This document shows positions 36,070 to 45,390 of a stretch of 64,000 bases of DNA, piece after piece; positions within the stretch are counted from its first letter, which is position 1; each line of letters starts with the position of its first letter. Source of the stretch: an uncultured Clostridia bacterium. GTDB lineage: Bacteria > Bacillota > Clostridia > Saccharofermentanales > Saccharofermentanaceae. Made by a program: the position numbers and the translations under genes. The stretch lies in contig CALEFT010000034.1 of the NCBI GenBank assembly GCA_937876985.1, positions 38,543 through 102,542 on the forward strand. The letters run 5' to 3'. The notes beneath the pieces are model-generated. The model was not told the DNA's origin and made no database searches. It saw only the letters and a program-made list of their open reading frames with translations.

Positions 36070-36954
36070 TCAATTTGCTTCTGTATCCAATGAAGAAGTA
36101 GGCACTAAGTCAAAAGAGAAGTAATTAATTTGACCTTGCTGATTGATTTCTACTCTATATGACATATCTTCATATTCTACAAAATTGAAGTTTCCGTTAG
36201 CTGCGGCCATTAATGTAGTATTTGCCATATTTATTGCAGTAGTGGAGTCTACTCCGAAATAAGCCTGAATGAAGGATGCAATATAAGTAGTTGCGAAACT
36301 AGCAAATCCGTCTTGGTTTGCATTAAATCCAATCATTAGGCGGAATGCAGTAATTTCATCATCACATTCTCTTGTTGATAGGATTAATGCTATTGGATAT
36401 GTGATAGATGAGCTTTCTACTGTAGCAGTATAATAGGCTGTGTGTTCTAGCTGATACTTTTCGGAGAAGCTTAGGCCAGACTGAATTGGCTTTATTGAAA
36501 CGACATTGTTTGTGTCAGAGCCAACTGCGACATTGAGCAATTCAAGATTTGTAGGAATTGCAAGGTTATATGTAGCTAAGTGGTTCTGATAGATTTCAGT
36601 TGCAGTATGGGCATTTCTAAGCTCATTGATTGTCATCTTTGTAGAAGGCATTGTAATTCGTGGATAGAAGTAGATTACTGCAAGTATAACTAGTGCAATA
36701 GCGATTACTGCAATATATATGTTGATTAGCTTCTCTCCAAGGCCTTTCTTCTTGCCAGACTTGATGTCTTCTTTATCTTGTTTCTTCTTTAATTCCTTTG
36801 CTTCTTTTTTGGATTTTTCTTCTGCCTTCGGACTATAATTCTTGTCCTTAAGCATTTTCTTTCTGTCTTTCTTAGAGGAATTGAGCATTTCTTCGACTCT
36901 TTTGATTTCCTCTTCGTTAATTAGGTCATTATTGTTTTTCTTGTCCTCTGACAT
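36070..36954 (-). CDS. Single-pass membrane protein with Lys-rich cytoplasmic head, unknown function
   Basis: 294 residues, GAGG before the start. Residues 1-70 are highly charged and likely coiled-coil (KKDRKKMLKDK, KKEAKELKKKQDKED), then one membrane helix (about 78-98) and an extracytoplasmic domain of about 190 residues. No lipobox or enzymatic motif is visible. Its layout (charged head, one helix, compact outer domain) recalls the 16034-18109 protein, though no sequence kinship is apparent. Convergent with the lipoprotein operon and divergent from the SDR gene. Confidence 0.7.
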   Translation of the reverse strand: MSEDKKNNNDLINEEEIKRVEEMLNSSKKDRKKMLKDKNYSPKAEEKSKKEAKELKKKQDKEDIKSGKKKGLGEKLINIYIAVIAIALVILAVIYFYPRITMPSTKMTINELRNAHTATEIYQNHLATYNLAIPTNLELLNVAVGSDTNNVVSIKPIQSGLSFSEKYQLEHTAYYTATVESSSITYPIALILSTRECDDEITAFRLMIGFNANQDGFASFATTYIASFIQAYFGVDSTTAINMANTTLMAAANGNFNFVEYEDMSYRVEINQQGQINYFSFDLVPTSSLDTEAN

Positions 36955-37071
36955 ATTTTCCTCGCTTTCATGTACGATATTTGTACTTGCTTATAATGCA
37001 TTTTCGTGGCAATCTTTAACAAACGAATACAATATACAAAAATTTAATCAATTCTACAAGGAGTATTATAT

Positions 37072-37785
37072 ATGTCTCACATCTTAATTTCTGGAGCATC
37101 GCGTGGTATCGGCAAGTCAATTTGCGAAGCGTTTGTAGATAGCGGGGATAAAATTACTTTACTTTATAATACTCATCCTATTGATGTTGCTTCTTATAAT
37201 ACTACTAATATTCAGGCATATAAGTGTGATGTAAGTGATCCAAGTATGGTTAGTTCTACGATTTGTGCTGCAACTAGTAGCTTTGGAGATATTGACGTGC
37301 TTATAAGCTGCGCTGGTATTAGCAAATCTGGTTTAGCGCAGGATTTCTCTTTTGACGACTATCATCAAATGATGGATATAAATTTTGGCGGGCTTTTCAA
37401 TCTAGTAAAGGAAGCTACTCCTAGTATGGTTCGTAATCAAAAGGGCGTAATCATCGCAATTTCTTCTATGTGGGGACAGGTAGGTGCCTCTTGCGAAGCT
37501 TTGTATTCTGCTTCGAAAAGCGCCATAGACGGCTACATAAAATCACTCGCCAAAGAACTTGGTCCATCAAATATCCGTGTGAATGCTGTTTCTCCTGGAG
37601 TAATTATGACAGATATGCTTAATAGTTATTCCGAAGAAGACCTTAATTCTCTTGCTATGGAGACTCCACTTCAAAGACTCGGCAAGCCAGAAGATATTGC
37701 AAATGTTGTAAAATTTTTGTCTAGTGAAGATGCTTCTTTTATTACTGGACAAATCATTGGTGTTAATGGCGGTTTTTTGATTTAA
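37072..37785 (+). CDS. SDR oxidoreductase, YmfI-like EF-P 5-aminopentanone reductase
   Basis: 237 residues. Short-chain dehydrogenase motifs: NAD(P) site SGASRGIGKSI, CAGISKSG, catalytic Ser in AISSMWGQVGASCE, catalytic YSASK, and NVKFLSSEDASFITGQIIGVNGG. The SSMWGQVGASCE stretch is characteristic of YmfI, which reduces the 5-aminopentanone group on elongation factor P; FabG is the main alternative. The SRP block begins 97 bp downstream, which suits a translation role. AAGGAG upstream. Confidence 0.8.
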   Translation: MSHILISGASRGIGKSICEAFVDSGDKITLLYNTHPIDVASYNTTNIQAYKCDVSDPSMVSSTICAATSSFGDIDVLISCAGISKSGLAQDFSFDDYHQMMDINFGGLFNLVKEATPSMVRNQKGVIIAISSMWGQVGASCEALYSASKSAIDGYIKSLAKELGPSNIRVNAVSPGVIMTDMLNSYSEEDLNSLAMETPLQRLGKPEDIANVVKFLSSEDASFITGQIIGVNGGFLI

Positions 37786-37882
37786 TTATTTCCGCATCTA
37801 TGACAAGTAAAAAGGCTTGACACCATTTCTATCTTTTGCTATTATTCCGTGTGGGTTAATGACTGATACCCTAGGAGGAGCA

Positions 37883-38227
37883 ATGAATAAATCATTTAAG
37901 ACAGTTCTTGAACTAGATTTTTATGGTAATTTATTGACTCCAAGAATGCGAGATCTTCTTGAGATGTATATCTTTGATGATTTGTCTCTAGGCGAGATTG
38001 CAGATAGTGAAGGGATATCAAGACAAGGTGTTCACGATTCGATTAAGAGAGCTATTAAGCAGCTTGATGAATATGAAGCTAAGCTTCAGCTAATTGAACG
38101 CTTCAAGAAGGAAAGAAGCTATATTGATGAGATAATAAACCTTCTTGACACTGGCAATATCGATGCTGCCAAGTCAACACTCATTAACCTAAGAGAACAA
38201 GTGTTAAGCGATACGGAAGGACAATAA
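37883..38227 (+). CDS. ylxM: YlxM/p13-like DNA- or RNA-binding protein
   Basis: 114 residues from ATG 37883, preceded by AGGAGGAG; the frame is open upstream but lacks such a site. The sigma-region-4-like helix-turn-helix (LTPRMRDLLEMYIFDDLSLGEIADSEGISRQGVHDSIKRA) is the UPF0122 signature. YlxM stimulates the SRP GTPase Ffh, and the ffh gene follows after 3 bp. ftsY, often next door, is not here. Confidence 0.92.
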   Translation: MNKSFKTVLELDFYGNLLTPRMRDLLEMYIFDDLSLGEIADSEGISRQGVHDSIKRAIKQLDEYEAKLQLIERFKKERSYIDEIINLLDTGNIDAAKSTLINLREQVLSDTEGQ

Positions 38228-38230
38228 TTA

Positions 38231-39598
38231 ATGTTTGAGAGTTTATCTTCTAAACTTCAGAATATTACTTCTAAGATGAAGGGTAAGGCTCGTGTTACTG
38301 AGCAGGACATCAAGGAGATGATGCGTGAGATTCGCATGGCTCTACTTGAAGCTGACGTTAATTATTCTGTTGCTAAGACATTTGTTAAGGAAATGAGCGA
38401 GAAGTGCTCTGGTGTTCAAATTGAACATTCCATTACTCCAGGTCAGCAAATCGTTAAGATTGTACATGAGTCTCTCGTAGAACTTCTTGGTGAAGGAGAT
38501 TCTAAGATAACTGTTTCTCCAACAGGCTTTACTACTGTAATGCTATATGGTCTTCAGGGTGCAGGTAAGACAACAACTGCTGTTAAGCTTGCTAAGCTTC
38601 TTAAGAAGGACGGCAAGAAGCCAATGGTAGCAAGTGTTGACGTTCATCGTCCTGCAGCTGCTAAGCAGCTTGAAGTTTTGGCTAATGCCAATGGAATTGA
38701 TGTATATATTAATCCTGAAGAGAAGGATGCGTCTAAGATTGCTGCTGAGGCTATCTCCAAGGCTAAGTATATGCTTTGCAATTTCCTAATTATCGATACA
38801 GCTGGTCGTATGACAGTTGACGAAGAACTCATGGATGAACTTAAGGAAATTGACAGTAAAGTTAATCCTACTTCTCGTATTCTCGTAGTTGATTCCATGA
38901 TTGGACAAGAGGCGGTTAATGTAGCTACTAGCTTTGATGAAGTAATTGGTATGGATGGCTTCATCATGACAAAGCTCGATGGTGATGCTAGAGGTGGTGC
39001 TGCACTTTCTATCCGTAAGCTTACTGGTAAGCCAATTAAGTATATCTGCGTAGGTGAGAAGATTGATGATATCGAGCTTTTCCATCCTTCTAGAATGGCA
39101 GATAGAATTCTTGGTATGGGTGATGTTATGTCCCTTATCGAGAAGGCACAACAGAACATCGACGAAGAAGAAGCGATGAAGTCTTTCAATCGAATGATGA
39201 GTGACAAGTTTACTCTCGATGATTTACTTGATCAATTCTTGCAGATTAAGAAGATGGGTCCTATGAAGGACGTAATCGGAATGATTCCTGGTGTATCAGG
39301 CAAGGTCAAGGATGAGGATATCGACGATTCAATCATAGATAAGAATATTGCAATTATTAGATCTATGACTAAGAAAGAGCGTCGTAATTACAAGCTTCTT
39401 AATGCGTCACGTCGTAAGCGTATTGCACTAGGTTCTGGTACTACTGTACAAATGGTTAATCAGCTAATCAATCAGTATGAGACAACTCAGAAGATGATGC
39501 AGCAGTTAAAGAGTGGTAAGTTTGGTGGACTTGGTATGAAGGGTGCACCTAAGCTACCAAGAGGGGGATTCGGTGGTTTTGGTCGCCGTCGATTCTAA
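38231..39598 (+). CDS. ffh: Signal recognition particle protein Ffh
   Basis: 455 residues. N domain, then the GTPase domain with G1 GLQGAGKTTTAVKLAK, the SRP-specific VDVHRPAAAKQL, DTAGRM and TKLDGDARGG. The M domain (from about 300) has the methionine-rich signal-peptide groove and SRKRIALGSGTTVQMVNQLI RNA-binding helix, ending in a Gly/Phe/Arg tail. It binds the SRP RNA and delivers nascent membrane proteins to FtsY. Confidence 0.97.
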   Translation: MFESLSSKLQNITSKMKGKARVTEQDIKEMMREIRMALLEADVNYSVAKTFVKEMSEKCSGVQIEHSITPGQQIVKIVHESLVELLGEGDSKITVSPTGFTTVMLYGLQGAGKTTTAVKLAKLLKKDGKKPMVASVDVHRPAAAKQLEVLANANGIDVYINPEEKDASKIAAEAISKAKYMLCNFLIIDTAGRMTVDEELMDELKEIDSKVNPTSRILVVDSMIGQEAVNVATSFDEVIGMDGFIMTKLDGDARGGAALSIRKLTGKPIKYICVGEKIDDIELFHPSRMADRILGMGDVMSLIEKAQQNIDEEEAMKSFNRMMSDKFTLDDLLDQFLQIKKMGPMKDVIGMIPGVSGKVKDEDIDDSIIDKNIAIIRSMTKKERRNYKLLNASRRKRIALGSGTTVQMVNQLINQYETTQKMMQQLKSGKFGGLGMKGAPKLPRGGFGGFGRRRF

Positions 39599-39609
39599 AC
39601 AAGATCATT

Positions 39610-39644
39610 ACATCGCGAATTGAATTACGTTCAGACGTAGATGT
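39610..39644 (+). other. Hairpin in the rpsP leader
   Basis: An inner stem TACGT/ACGTA (loop TCAG) stacked on an outer stem ACATC/GATGT, with an 11-nt bulge on the 5' side. It sits between ffh and rpsP, 43 nt before the start codon. It could be a processing site, a leader control element, or a pause signal; no T tract follows, so it is not a terminator. Confidence 0.35.
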
Positions 39645-39687
39645 GTGAATATAAATTAATTATTTTAATTATTTGGAGGACAAAAAA

Positions 39688-39930
39688 ATGGCAGTAAAGA
39701 TTCGTTTGAGAAGAATGGGTAAGAAGAAGGCACCTTTCTATCGTGTAGTTGTAGCAGATTCACGTTTCCCACGTGATGGTCGTTTCATCGAGGAGATTGG
39801 TACATACAACCCACTTACAGATCCAGCTGAGGTTAACATTGATGCAGAGGCTGCAAAGAAGTGGATTGGTAACGGAGCTCAGCCAACAGATACTGTTCGC
39901 GATCTTCTTAAGAAGCAGGGTATTATCTAA
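39688..39930 (+). CDS. rpsP: 30S ribosomal protein S16
   Basis: 80 residues from ATG 39688, preceded by [43 protein letters not shown] and [14 protein letters not shown] are typical of S16. An extra upstream frame (39673) is not needed. Part of the SRP/S16 operon. Confidence 0.98.
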   Translation: MAVKIRLRRMGKKKAPFYRVVVADSRFPRDGRFIEEIGTYNPLTDPAEVNIDAEAAKKWIGNGAQPTDTVRDLLKKQGII

Positions 39931-39975
39931 TCTTATTTGATTTGATAACAACCGATTCATATATAGGAGAATAAA

Positions 39976-40212
39976 ATGAGCGAATTACTAACTAGTATTG
40001 CAAAGTCGCTTGTTAATAATCCAGATGAAGTTGTTGTAAACAAGTCTGAGTCTGGCAATACTATATCCTTTGAGCTTTCAGTTGCTTCTGAGGATATGGG
40101 TAAGATTATTGGCAAGAATGGAAAAAGAGCACAAGCAATCCGCTCCATCATGAAGGCAAAGTATGCTAGAGATGGCAAGCGTGTAATTGTAGATATCCTA
40201 GATCAGCAATGA
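39976..40212 (+). CDS. khpA: KH-domain RNA-binding protein KhpA
   Basis: 78 residues with a single type II KH domain; the GxxG loop is IIGKNGKRAQAIRSIM. KhpA proteins work with KhpB in controlling cell elongation and RNA metabolism in Firmicutes. Lies between rpsP and rimM as in other Gram-positives; TGA overlaps the rimM start (ATGA). Confidence 0.93.
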   Translation: MSELLTSIAKSLVNNPDEVVVNKSESGNTISFELSVASEDMGKIIGKNGKRAQAIRSIMKAKYARDGKRVIVDILDQQ

Positions 40213-40739
40213 GTAAAACATTAATTATTGGTAAAATTACAGGTGCACACGGTATTCGGGGAGAGGTAAAAGTCTTCCCGATTACTGATAATGTGCGCCG
40301 TTTTAGTACGAAAAAGCTTAAGAATTGTTATATTTCTGATGAGAATGGTAATAATGTAGTTCCTAAGCTAGTAGCTACCTCTCGTAATGATAATGGTACT
40401 ATACTTTTGCGTTTTGAAGATGTAATCGATAGAACGGCTGCAGAGATGCTTCGCGGCAAGTACATTGCAGTAGATAGAGAGGATGCGGTTAAATTACCAA
40501 AGGGTAGTTATTTTATTGTTGATCTTATTGGACTTGAGGTAATTGATGATGAGCGTGGCTCATTAGGTAAGGTAACAGACTGTCTAGAAACTGGTGCTAA
40601 TTTCGTTTTTGATATTAAGCGCAAGGGCAAGCAAGACCTCTTAATTCCATACCTCAATTCTATTTGTTATGAAGTTAACATTGAAGAAGGTCATATCCTA
40701 GTTAGATTACCTGAGGGTTTATACGAGCTTTATGAGTAA
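40209..40739 (+). CDS. rimM: Ribosome maturation factor RimM
   Basis: 176 residues. N-terminal RimM domain starts IIGKITGAHGIRGEVKVFPITDN, and a C-terminal PRC-barrel-like domain includes YFIVDLIGLEV and LLIPYLNSICYEVN. Binds S19 and assists 30S maturation. ATGA overlap with khpA and overlap with trmD indicate tight coupling. Confidence 0.95.
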   Translation: MSKTLIIGKITGAHGIRGEVKVFPITDNVRRFSTKKLKNCYISDENGNNVVPKLVATSRNDNGTILLRFEDVIDRTAAEMLRGKYIAVDREDAVKLPKGSYFIVDLIGLEVIDDERGSLGKVTDCLETGANFVFDIKRKGKQDLLIPYLNSICYEVNIEEGHILVRLPEGLYELYE

Positions 40740-40743
40740 TAGC

Positions 40744-41487
40744 ATGAGAATTTCTATTCTTACATTGTTTCCTGAACAAATCGACAATTTCTTAAGCTTC
40801 AGCATAATAGGCCGAGCTATCGAAAAGGGTATTCTAGAAATAAAAACTATTAATATCCGAGATTTTGCCGTTAACGAATATGGTAAGGTAGACGACACAT
40901 TATATGGTGGTGGGACTGGCATGTTGATTATGTGTCAGCCTGTTTACGACGCATATAATCATGCAGTTCAAGCTTTTCACAAAGGTAGTAAGCCACATAC
41001 GATTTTTGTAAGCCCAAAGGGGAAAACTCTATCGCAGAAGATTTCTGTAAGACTATCTAAGCACGAAGATATTTGTATTATCTGTGGTCACTATGAAGGC
41101 ATCGACCAGAGAGTTCTCGATTTGATTGTTGATGAAGAGATTAGTATTGGTGATTATGTGCTTACTGGTGGAGAAATTGCAGCCATCGTGATAGTTGATT
41201 CTATGTCTCGCATGATTGATGGAGTATTACCTAATGAGGATGCATATACAAATGAGTCGCATATGAATGGACTTCTAGAAGCGAACCAATACACGAAGCC
41301 ATATGAGTGGAATGGTATTAAGATTCCAGAGGTTTTGGCTAGTGGGAATGAAGCGTTAATTAGAGAAGAAAACTATATTTCTTCGATTATTGAGACTATT
41401 CATAAGCGTCCGGATATGTTACAAAATAACAAAAATGAATTATCAGAGACTACATGGAAAAAAGTCCTTGATAAAATGAAGGAGTAA
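40744..41487 (+). CDS. trmD: tRNA (guanine-N1)-methyltransferase TrmD
   Basis: 247 residues from ATG 40744, where homologues begin (MRISILTLFPEQI); ATG 40732 inside rimM is an alternative. The knotted SPOUT fold is marked by GGGTGMLI, ICGHYEGIDQRVLD, and the SAM-binding IGDYVLTGGEIAA. Methylates G37 of tRNAs reading CNN codons, preventing frameshifting. Followed by an 80-nt gap to rplS. Confidence 0.96.
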   Translation: MRISILTLFPEQIDNFLSFSIIGRAIEKGILEIKTINIRDFAVNEYGKVDDTLYGGGTGMLIMCQPVYDAYNHAVQAFHKGSKPHTIFVSPKGKTLSQKISVRLSKHEDICIICGHYEGIDQRVLDLIVDEEISIGDYVLTGGEIAAIVIVDSMSRMIDGVLPNEDAYTNESHMNGLLEANQYTKPYEWNGIKIPEVLASGNEALIREENYISSIIETIHKRPDMLQNNKNELSETTWKKVLDKMKE

Positions 41488-41514
41488 TGATATGATACTC
41501 CAGTTAAAAGGGAT

Positions 41515-41562
41515 GGTCCTCTGTACATAAGTGACAAGAACATCTAACAGAGAAGGAGGAAC
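41515..41562 (+). other. rplS leader hairpin next to the ribosome binding site
   Basis: CTCTGT (41519-41524) pairs with ACAGAG (41547-41552), which abuts the AAGGAGGA site of rplS, and flanking CC/GG bases could extend the stem into the ribosome binding site. A conserved L19 leader is known in Firmicutes; assigning this one to it is inference. Confidence 0.4.
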
Positions 41563-41567
41563 TTACA

Positions 41568-41909
41568 ATGGATTTGGTTAAGGTTATTGAGAGTGAGAAT
41601 CTTCGCAATAGCTACTCCGAGGTTGAAATTGGTGACTATGTAAAGGCTCACCTTAAAATCAAGGAGGGAAGCCGTGAGCGTATCCAGGTTTTCGAGGGAT
41701 ATGTAATTGCTCGTAAGGGTAGCGGTATTTCTGAGACAATGACAATTCGTCGTATTTCATACGGTGTTGGCGTTGAGCGTATTCTTCCAGTTCATTCTCC
41801 AAAGATTGAGAAGATTGATATCGTACGTAAGGGTCGTGTCAGAAGAGCGAAGCTTTATTATCTCCGTTCACGTCAGGGCAAGGCTGCACGTATCGCAGAG
41901 AAGCTCTAA
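41568..41909 (+). CDS. rplS: 50S ribosomal protein L19
   Basis: 113 residues; AAGGAGGA upstream. [37 protein letters not shown] and [18 protein letters not shown] are diagnostic. Sits at the 30S-50S interface. A terminator follows, closing the ylxM-rplS operon. Confidence 0.98.
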   Translation: MDLVKVIESENLRNSYSEVEIGDYVKAHLKIKEGSRERIQVFEGYVIARKGSGISETMTIRRISYGVGVERILPVHSPKIEKIDIVRKGRVRRAKLYYLRSRQGKAARIAEKL

Positions 41910-41941
41910 TCAGGAGAGAAGTTCGATTAGTTATTTAGAAG

Positions 41942-41973
41942 AACTCGTTGCATATTATGTGACGAGTTTTTTC
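41942..41973 (+). terminator. Terminator of the rplS operon
   Basis: AACTCGT (41942-41948) pairs with ACGAGTT (41962-41968) and runs into TTTTTTC. Confidence 0.85.
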
Positions 41974-42067
41974 TTGTTTGATGAGAAAAATTGCGACAAT
42001 TATGAACAAATAAAACTCTTCTATTATGATAGAATGATTTTGTACAAAATATTATTGGAGATAATAA

Positions 42068-42946
42068 ATGGAACAGACAATTAATTGGTTTCCTGGGCAC
42101 ATGAGAAGGGCCCTGAATGATATATCTGAGAATTTGAAGCTCGTAGACATGGTCTATGAGACTTGTGATGCAAGAATTCCTTTTTCGAGTAGGAATCCTG
42201 AATTAGATAAGATTATTGGTGATAAGCCAAGAATTATCATATTGAATAAGGCTGATCTTGCTGACCCTGATAAGACGAATAAATGGATTTCGCATTTTGC
42301 TAATCAGGGCATTAAGGCGATTTCTTTGGACAGTGCTCATCGTAAGGGTGTAGAGCAGCTTAAGGAGGCTTCTAGAGAGCTTTGTGCTGATGTTCTAAAT
42401 AAGGCGAAGGAGAAGGGTAGAGTTGGTCGTCCGCTAAGAGTAATGGTCGTAGGCGTGCCAAATACTGGTAAATCTACTTTGATTAATTCTCTATGTGGCA
42501 AGAAGGTTGCTGTAACTGGAGATAAGCCTGGTGTTACAAGGCAGCCAAAGTGGCTTCGTACAGAATATGGTCTTGAACTTATGGATATGCCTGGTGTTTT
42601 ATGGCCGAAGATTGCGACAAAGAGAAGTCAGCTTGTTCTAACTGCAACTGGAGCTGTCAAGAATGAGGTTACAGATACTGTCGAGATTGCATATGAGATG
42701 ATGAAGCTTTTGCTGGATTTATATCCTGATAAGCTCTGTGAGAGATTTAAGATAGCTCCTCCAGATGACCCAGAATTCATTTATGATGACTATGACCGTT
42801 TCCTTGAGATGGGTAGAAAACGTGGATGCTTGCTTTCTGGCGGAAGAATTGATGAAGAACGCTTCTCTAAGGTATTCCTTGACGATTTGCGCCAAGACAG
42901 AATAGGTAGAATAACACTCGAATCACCAGAGAAACCAACAAAATAA
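42068..42946 (+). CDS. rbgA: Ribosome biogenesis GTPase RbgA (YlqF)
   Basis: 292 residues with circularly permuted GTPase motifs: G4 ILNKADL (about 60), then G1 GVPNTGKSTLINSL (about 130), G2 T-containing GVTRQPK and G3 MDMPGVL. The opening NWFPGHMRRALNDI is the YlqF signature. It drives late 50S assembly. Followed 12 bp later by rnhB, as in Bacillus. Confidence 0.96.
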   Translation: MEQTINWFPGHMRRALNDISENLKLVDMVYETCDARIPFSSRNPELDKIIGDKPRIIILNKADLADPDKTNKWISHFANQGIKAISLDSAHRKGVEQLKEASRELCADVLNKAKEKGRVGRPLRVMVVGVPNTGKSTLINSLCGKKVAVTGDKPGVTRQPKWLRTEYGLELMDMPGVLWPKIATKRSQLVLTATGAVKNEVTDTVEIAYEMMKLLLDLYPDKLCERFKIAPPDDPEFIYDDYDRFLEMGRKRGCLLSGGRIDEERFSKVFLDDLRQDRIGRITLESPEKPTK

Positions 42947-42958
42947 CGGAGACCTAAC

Positions 42959-43594
42959 ATGGCAAAATTATCATTAGAACAGTTAGAAGCTAAGTACGAG
43001 CTTATGTCCGAATTCGAAAAGCAAGAATTCTCAAATGGTGCAAGCGTTATTGCAGGAATAGATGAAGCAGGTCGTGGGCCTTTGGCTGGACCTGTTGTTG
43101 TTGCAAGTGTAGTACTTGATCCGAATAATCCAATTCTTGGACTTGATGATTCGAAGAAGCTTAGTGAGAAGAAAAGAGAAATGCTTTTCGATGAAGTTAA
43201 GAAGAAGGCTCTAGCATATTCAATTATTGAGAGAGATGCGAAATTTATTGATGAAGTAAATATACTTGAAGCTACCAAGGATGCAATGCGAGAAGCGTCA
43301 AGAACACTTGGGATTATGCCAGACGTTCTTTTAATTGATGCTGTTGACTTAAAGGGAGTCGACTGTAAGGTGGTTCCTATTATCAAGGGAGACGCTAAGT
43401 CGAATTCGATTGCGGCGGCTTCTATTCTCGCGAAGGTTCATCGAGATAGACTAATGAAGGAATATGATTGCGAATATCCTGGTTATGGATTTGCGAAGCA
43501 TAAGGGCTATGGAACGAAGGAGCACTATGCTGCAATTCATGAGCTCGGTATTAGTCCTATTCATAGAATGACTTTTCTTAAGAAGATGCACTAA
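42959..43594 (+). CDS. rnhB: Ribonuclease HII
   Basis: 211 residues. Catalytic carboxylates lie in AGIDEAGRGPLAGPVVVASV (Asp and Glu), LLIDAVDL (Asp) and the KSNSIAAASILAKVHRDRLM helix. Removes ribonucleotides from DNA-RNA hybrids. Preceded by a GGAGA site and 9 bp before yraN. Confidence 0.97.
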   Translation: MAKLSLEQLEAKYELMSEFEKQEFSNGASVIAGIDEAGRGPLAGPVVVASVVLDPNNPILGLDDSKKLSEKKREMLFDEVKKKALAYSIIERDAKFIDEVNILEATKDAMREASRTLGIMPDVLLIDAVDLKGVDCKVVPIIKGDAKSNSIAAASILAKVHRDRLMKEYDCEYPGYGFAKHKGYGTKEHYAAIHELGISPIHRMTFLKKMH

Positions 43595-43603
43595 GGAGAT
43601 AGG

Positions 43604-43966
43604 ATGAATACTAAGGAAATTGGCAGTCTTGCAGAAGAAGCTGCTCTTAGTAAATTACTTGAAGAAGGATATACATTATATAAGAGAAACTATTTTGTTC
43701 CCAACTGTGGTGAACTAGACCTTGTCGTTACTAAGGATGGAGAGTTATTTGTTGCTGAAGTTAAGGCGCGCCAGATAAGAAATGATAATGTATGGGGAAG
43801 TCCTGTTAGTGCAATTACAAGAAGTAAATATTTGAAGCTTCTTAAGACAACGAGAATAATGATGGCTAGAGATGGTTTATATGATATGAATATTAACTTC
43901 TTGGCTATATCAGTAGGCATAAATGAGGGTGGCTTCATACAAAATGTAGAAATAATTCCGTTTTGA
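43604..43966 (+). CDS. yraN: YraN family nuclease-like protein (UPF0102)
   Basis: 120 residues. The pattern GSLAEEAALSKLLEEGYTLYKRNY, GELDLVVTKDGELFVAEVKAR and SPVSAITRSKYLKL is that of the YraN family, a restriction-endonuclease-like fold with an E-x-D-x(n)-E-V-K arrangement. Biological role unestablished. Follows rnhB as in many Firmicutes. Confidence 0.93.
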   Translation: MNTKEIGSLAEEAALSKLLEEGYTLYKRNYFVPNCGELDLVVTKDGELFVAEVKARQIRNDNVWGSPVSAITRSKYLKLLKTTRIMMARDGLYDMNINFLAISVGINEGGFIQNVEIIPF

Positions 43967-44097
43967 TGTGTAATTATGAAATTTTGTTGTCTTTTACTTG
44001 CAATTTGCTATAATGTTTACGGTTTTGATATAAGAAATAGTATGTCAAAATGCAAGAATCGTGTTTTTGAATTTCAAAATTTGAGTTGGAGGATGTC

Positions 44098-45390
44098 ATG
44101 AAGGCGTATATTGATAGAAGTAAAGAAGAATTGCTTTCATTGAAGGAAGAATTAACAAAGAAATATGATGAGTACAAGAGCTTGAATCTATCTCTTAATA
44201 TGATGAGAGGTAATCCTGCTCCAGAGCAGTTAGATTTGTCTAATAAGCTATTTGAGAATTTCGATGAGACTGGTTTTACTTCTGCTGATGGAAGTGATTG
44301 TCGTAATTATGGTGTTCCTTTTGGTTTGACTGAAGTAAGACAGCTTTTTGCAGATATCCTTGATACTGAAATGGAGAATGTTATTGTTGGTAATTCCTCA
44401 AGTCTTAATATGATGTTTGATACTTTAATGAGAGCTTGTGCCTTTGGTGAAGTTGATTCTGATAAGGCATGGTTCCAAATCGAAGGTAGAAAGTGGCTTT
44501 GTCCAGTACCTGGTTATGATAGACACTTTAAAGTTACACAGCAACTTGGTTTTGATCTAATTCCTGTACCTATGACAGAGAATGGTCCTGACATGGACAT
44601 TGTTGAAAAGCTTGTAAGTGAAGATGACAAGATTCTTGGTATGTGGTGTATTCCTGTATATTCTAACCCAGATGGATATGTATATTCTAAGGAGACATGT
44701 GAGAGACTTTGTTCTATGAAGACGGCTGCTAATGACTTCAGAATTTTCTGGGATAATGCATATATTGTTCACCATCTTTATGATGATGTTAATGAGCAGG
44801 CTAAATATGAGGATATCTTGAAGCTAGCTGTTAAGTGCGGAAATCCTAATAGAATTTATGAATTTGCTTCTACATCTAAGATTTCTTTCGCTGGTGCTGG
44901 ATTAGCATGCATGGCTGCAAATCAAGTAAATCTTGATAATGCTAAGAAGATTCTAGCAGTTCAGACAATTTGTTCTAATAAGGTTAATCAGCTTGCACAT
45001 GCTCATATGTTCCCAAATCTTGATGCAATTAAGGAAAGAATGTCACAACATGCTGCGATTCTTAGACCAAAGTTTGAGAAGGTTGTTGAGATTCTTAGTA
45101 GAGAACTCGAAGGAACAGGAATTATTAATTGGAATACTCCAAAGGGTGGTTTCTTTGTTAGCGTATTCGTATATAATGGAACTGCTAATACAGTTGTAAA
45201 TATGTGTAAGGACCTTGGAGTTCTATTGACACCAGCTGGTGCTACATATCCATATGGTAAGGATCCTGATGATTCTAACATTCGTATTGCTCCATCTTAT
45301 CCATCTATTGAGGATATTGATAAGGCGATTAATGTATTTGCTACATGTGTTAAGCTTGCTGCTGTAAACAAAATTTTGGAGGAAAAATAA
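44098..45390 (+). CDS. Class I aminotransferase, aspartate aminotransferase Ic type
   Basis: 430 residues from ATG 44098, with GGAGG upstream (the TTG at 44086 overlaps that site). It has MLxxRGNPAPEQLDLS-type N-terminus, GNSSSLNMMFD, PGYDRHF, WDNAYIVHH and the PLP lysine in TSKISFAGAGLACMAA (about residue 260). This is the Aminotran_MocR-type (PF12897) group, related to aspartate aminotransferases of actinobacteria. It lies directly before purB: aspartate made here could feed adenylosuccinate synthesis, an inference from context only. Stop and purB start are adjacent. Confidence 0.88.
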   Translation: MKAYIDRSKEELLSLKEELTKKYDEYKSLNLSLNMMRGNPAPEQLDLSNKLFENFDETGFTSADGSDCRNYGVPFGLTEVRQLFADILDTEMENVIVGNSSSLNMMFDTLMRACAFGEVDSDKAWFQIEGRKWLCPVPGYDRHFKVTQQLGFDLIPVPMTENGPDMDIVEKLVSEDDKILGMWCIPVYSNPDGYVYSKETCERLCSMKTAANDFRIFWDNAYIVHHLYDDVNEQAKYEDILKLAVKCGNPNRIYEFASTSKISFAGAGLACMAANQVNLDNAKKILAVQTICSNKVNQLAHAHMFPNLDAIKERMSQHAAILRPKFEKVVEILSRELEGTGIINWNTPKGGFFVSVFVYNGTANTVVNMCKDLGVLLTPAGATYPYGKDPDDSNIRIAPSYPSIEDIDKAINVFATCVKLAAVNKILEEK

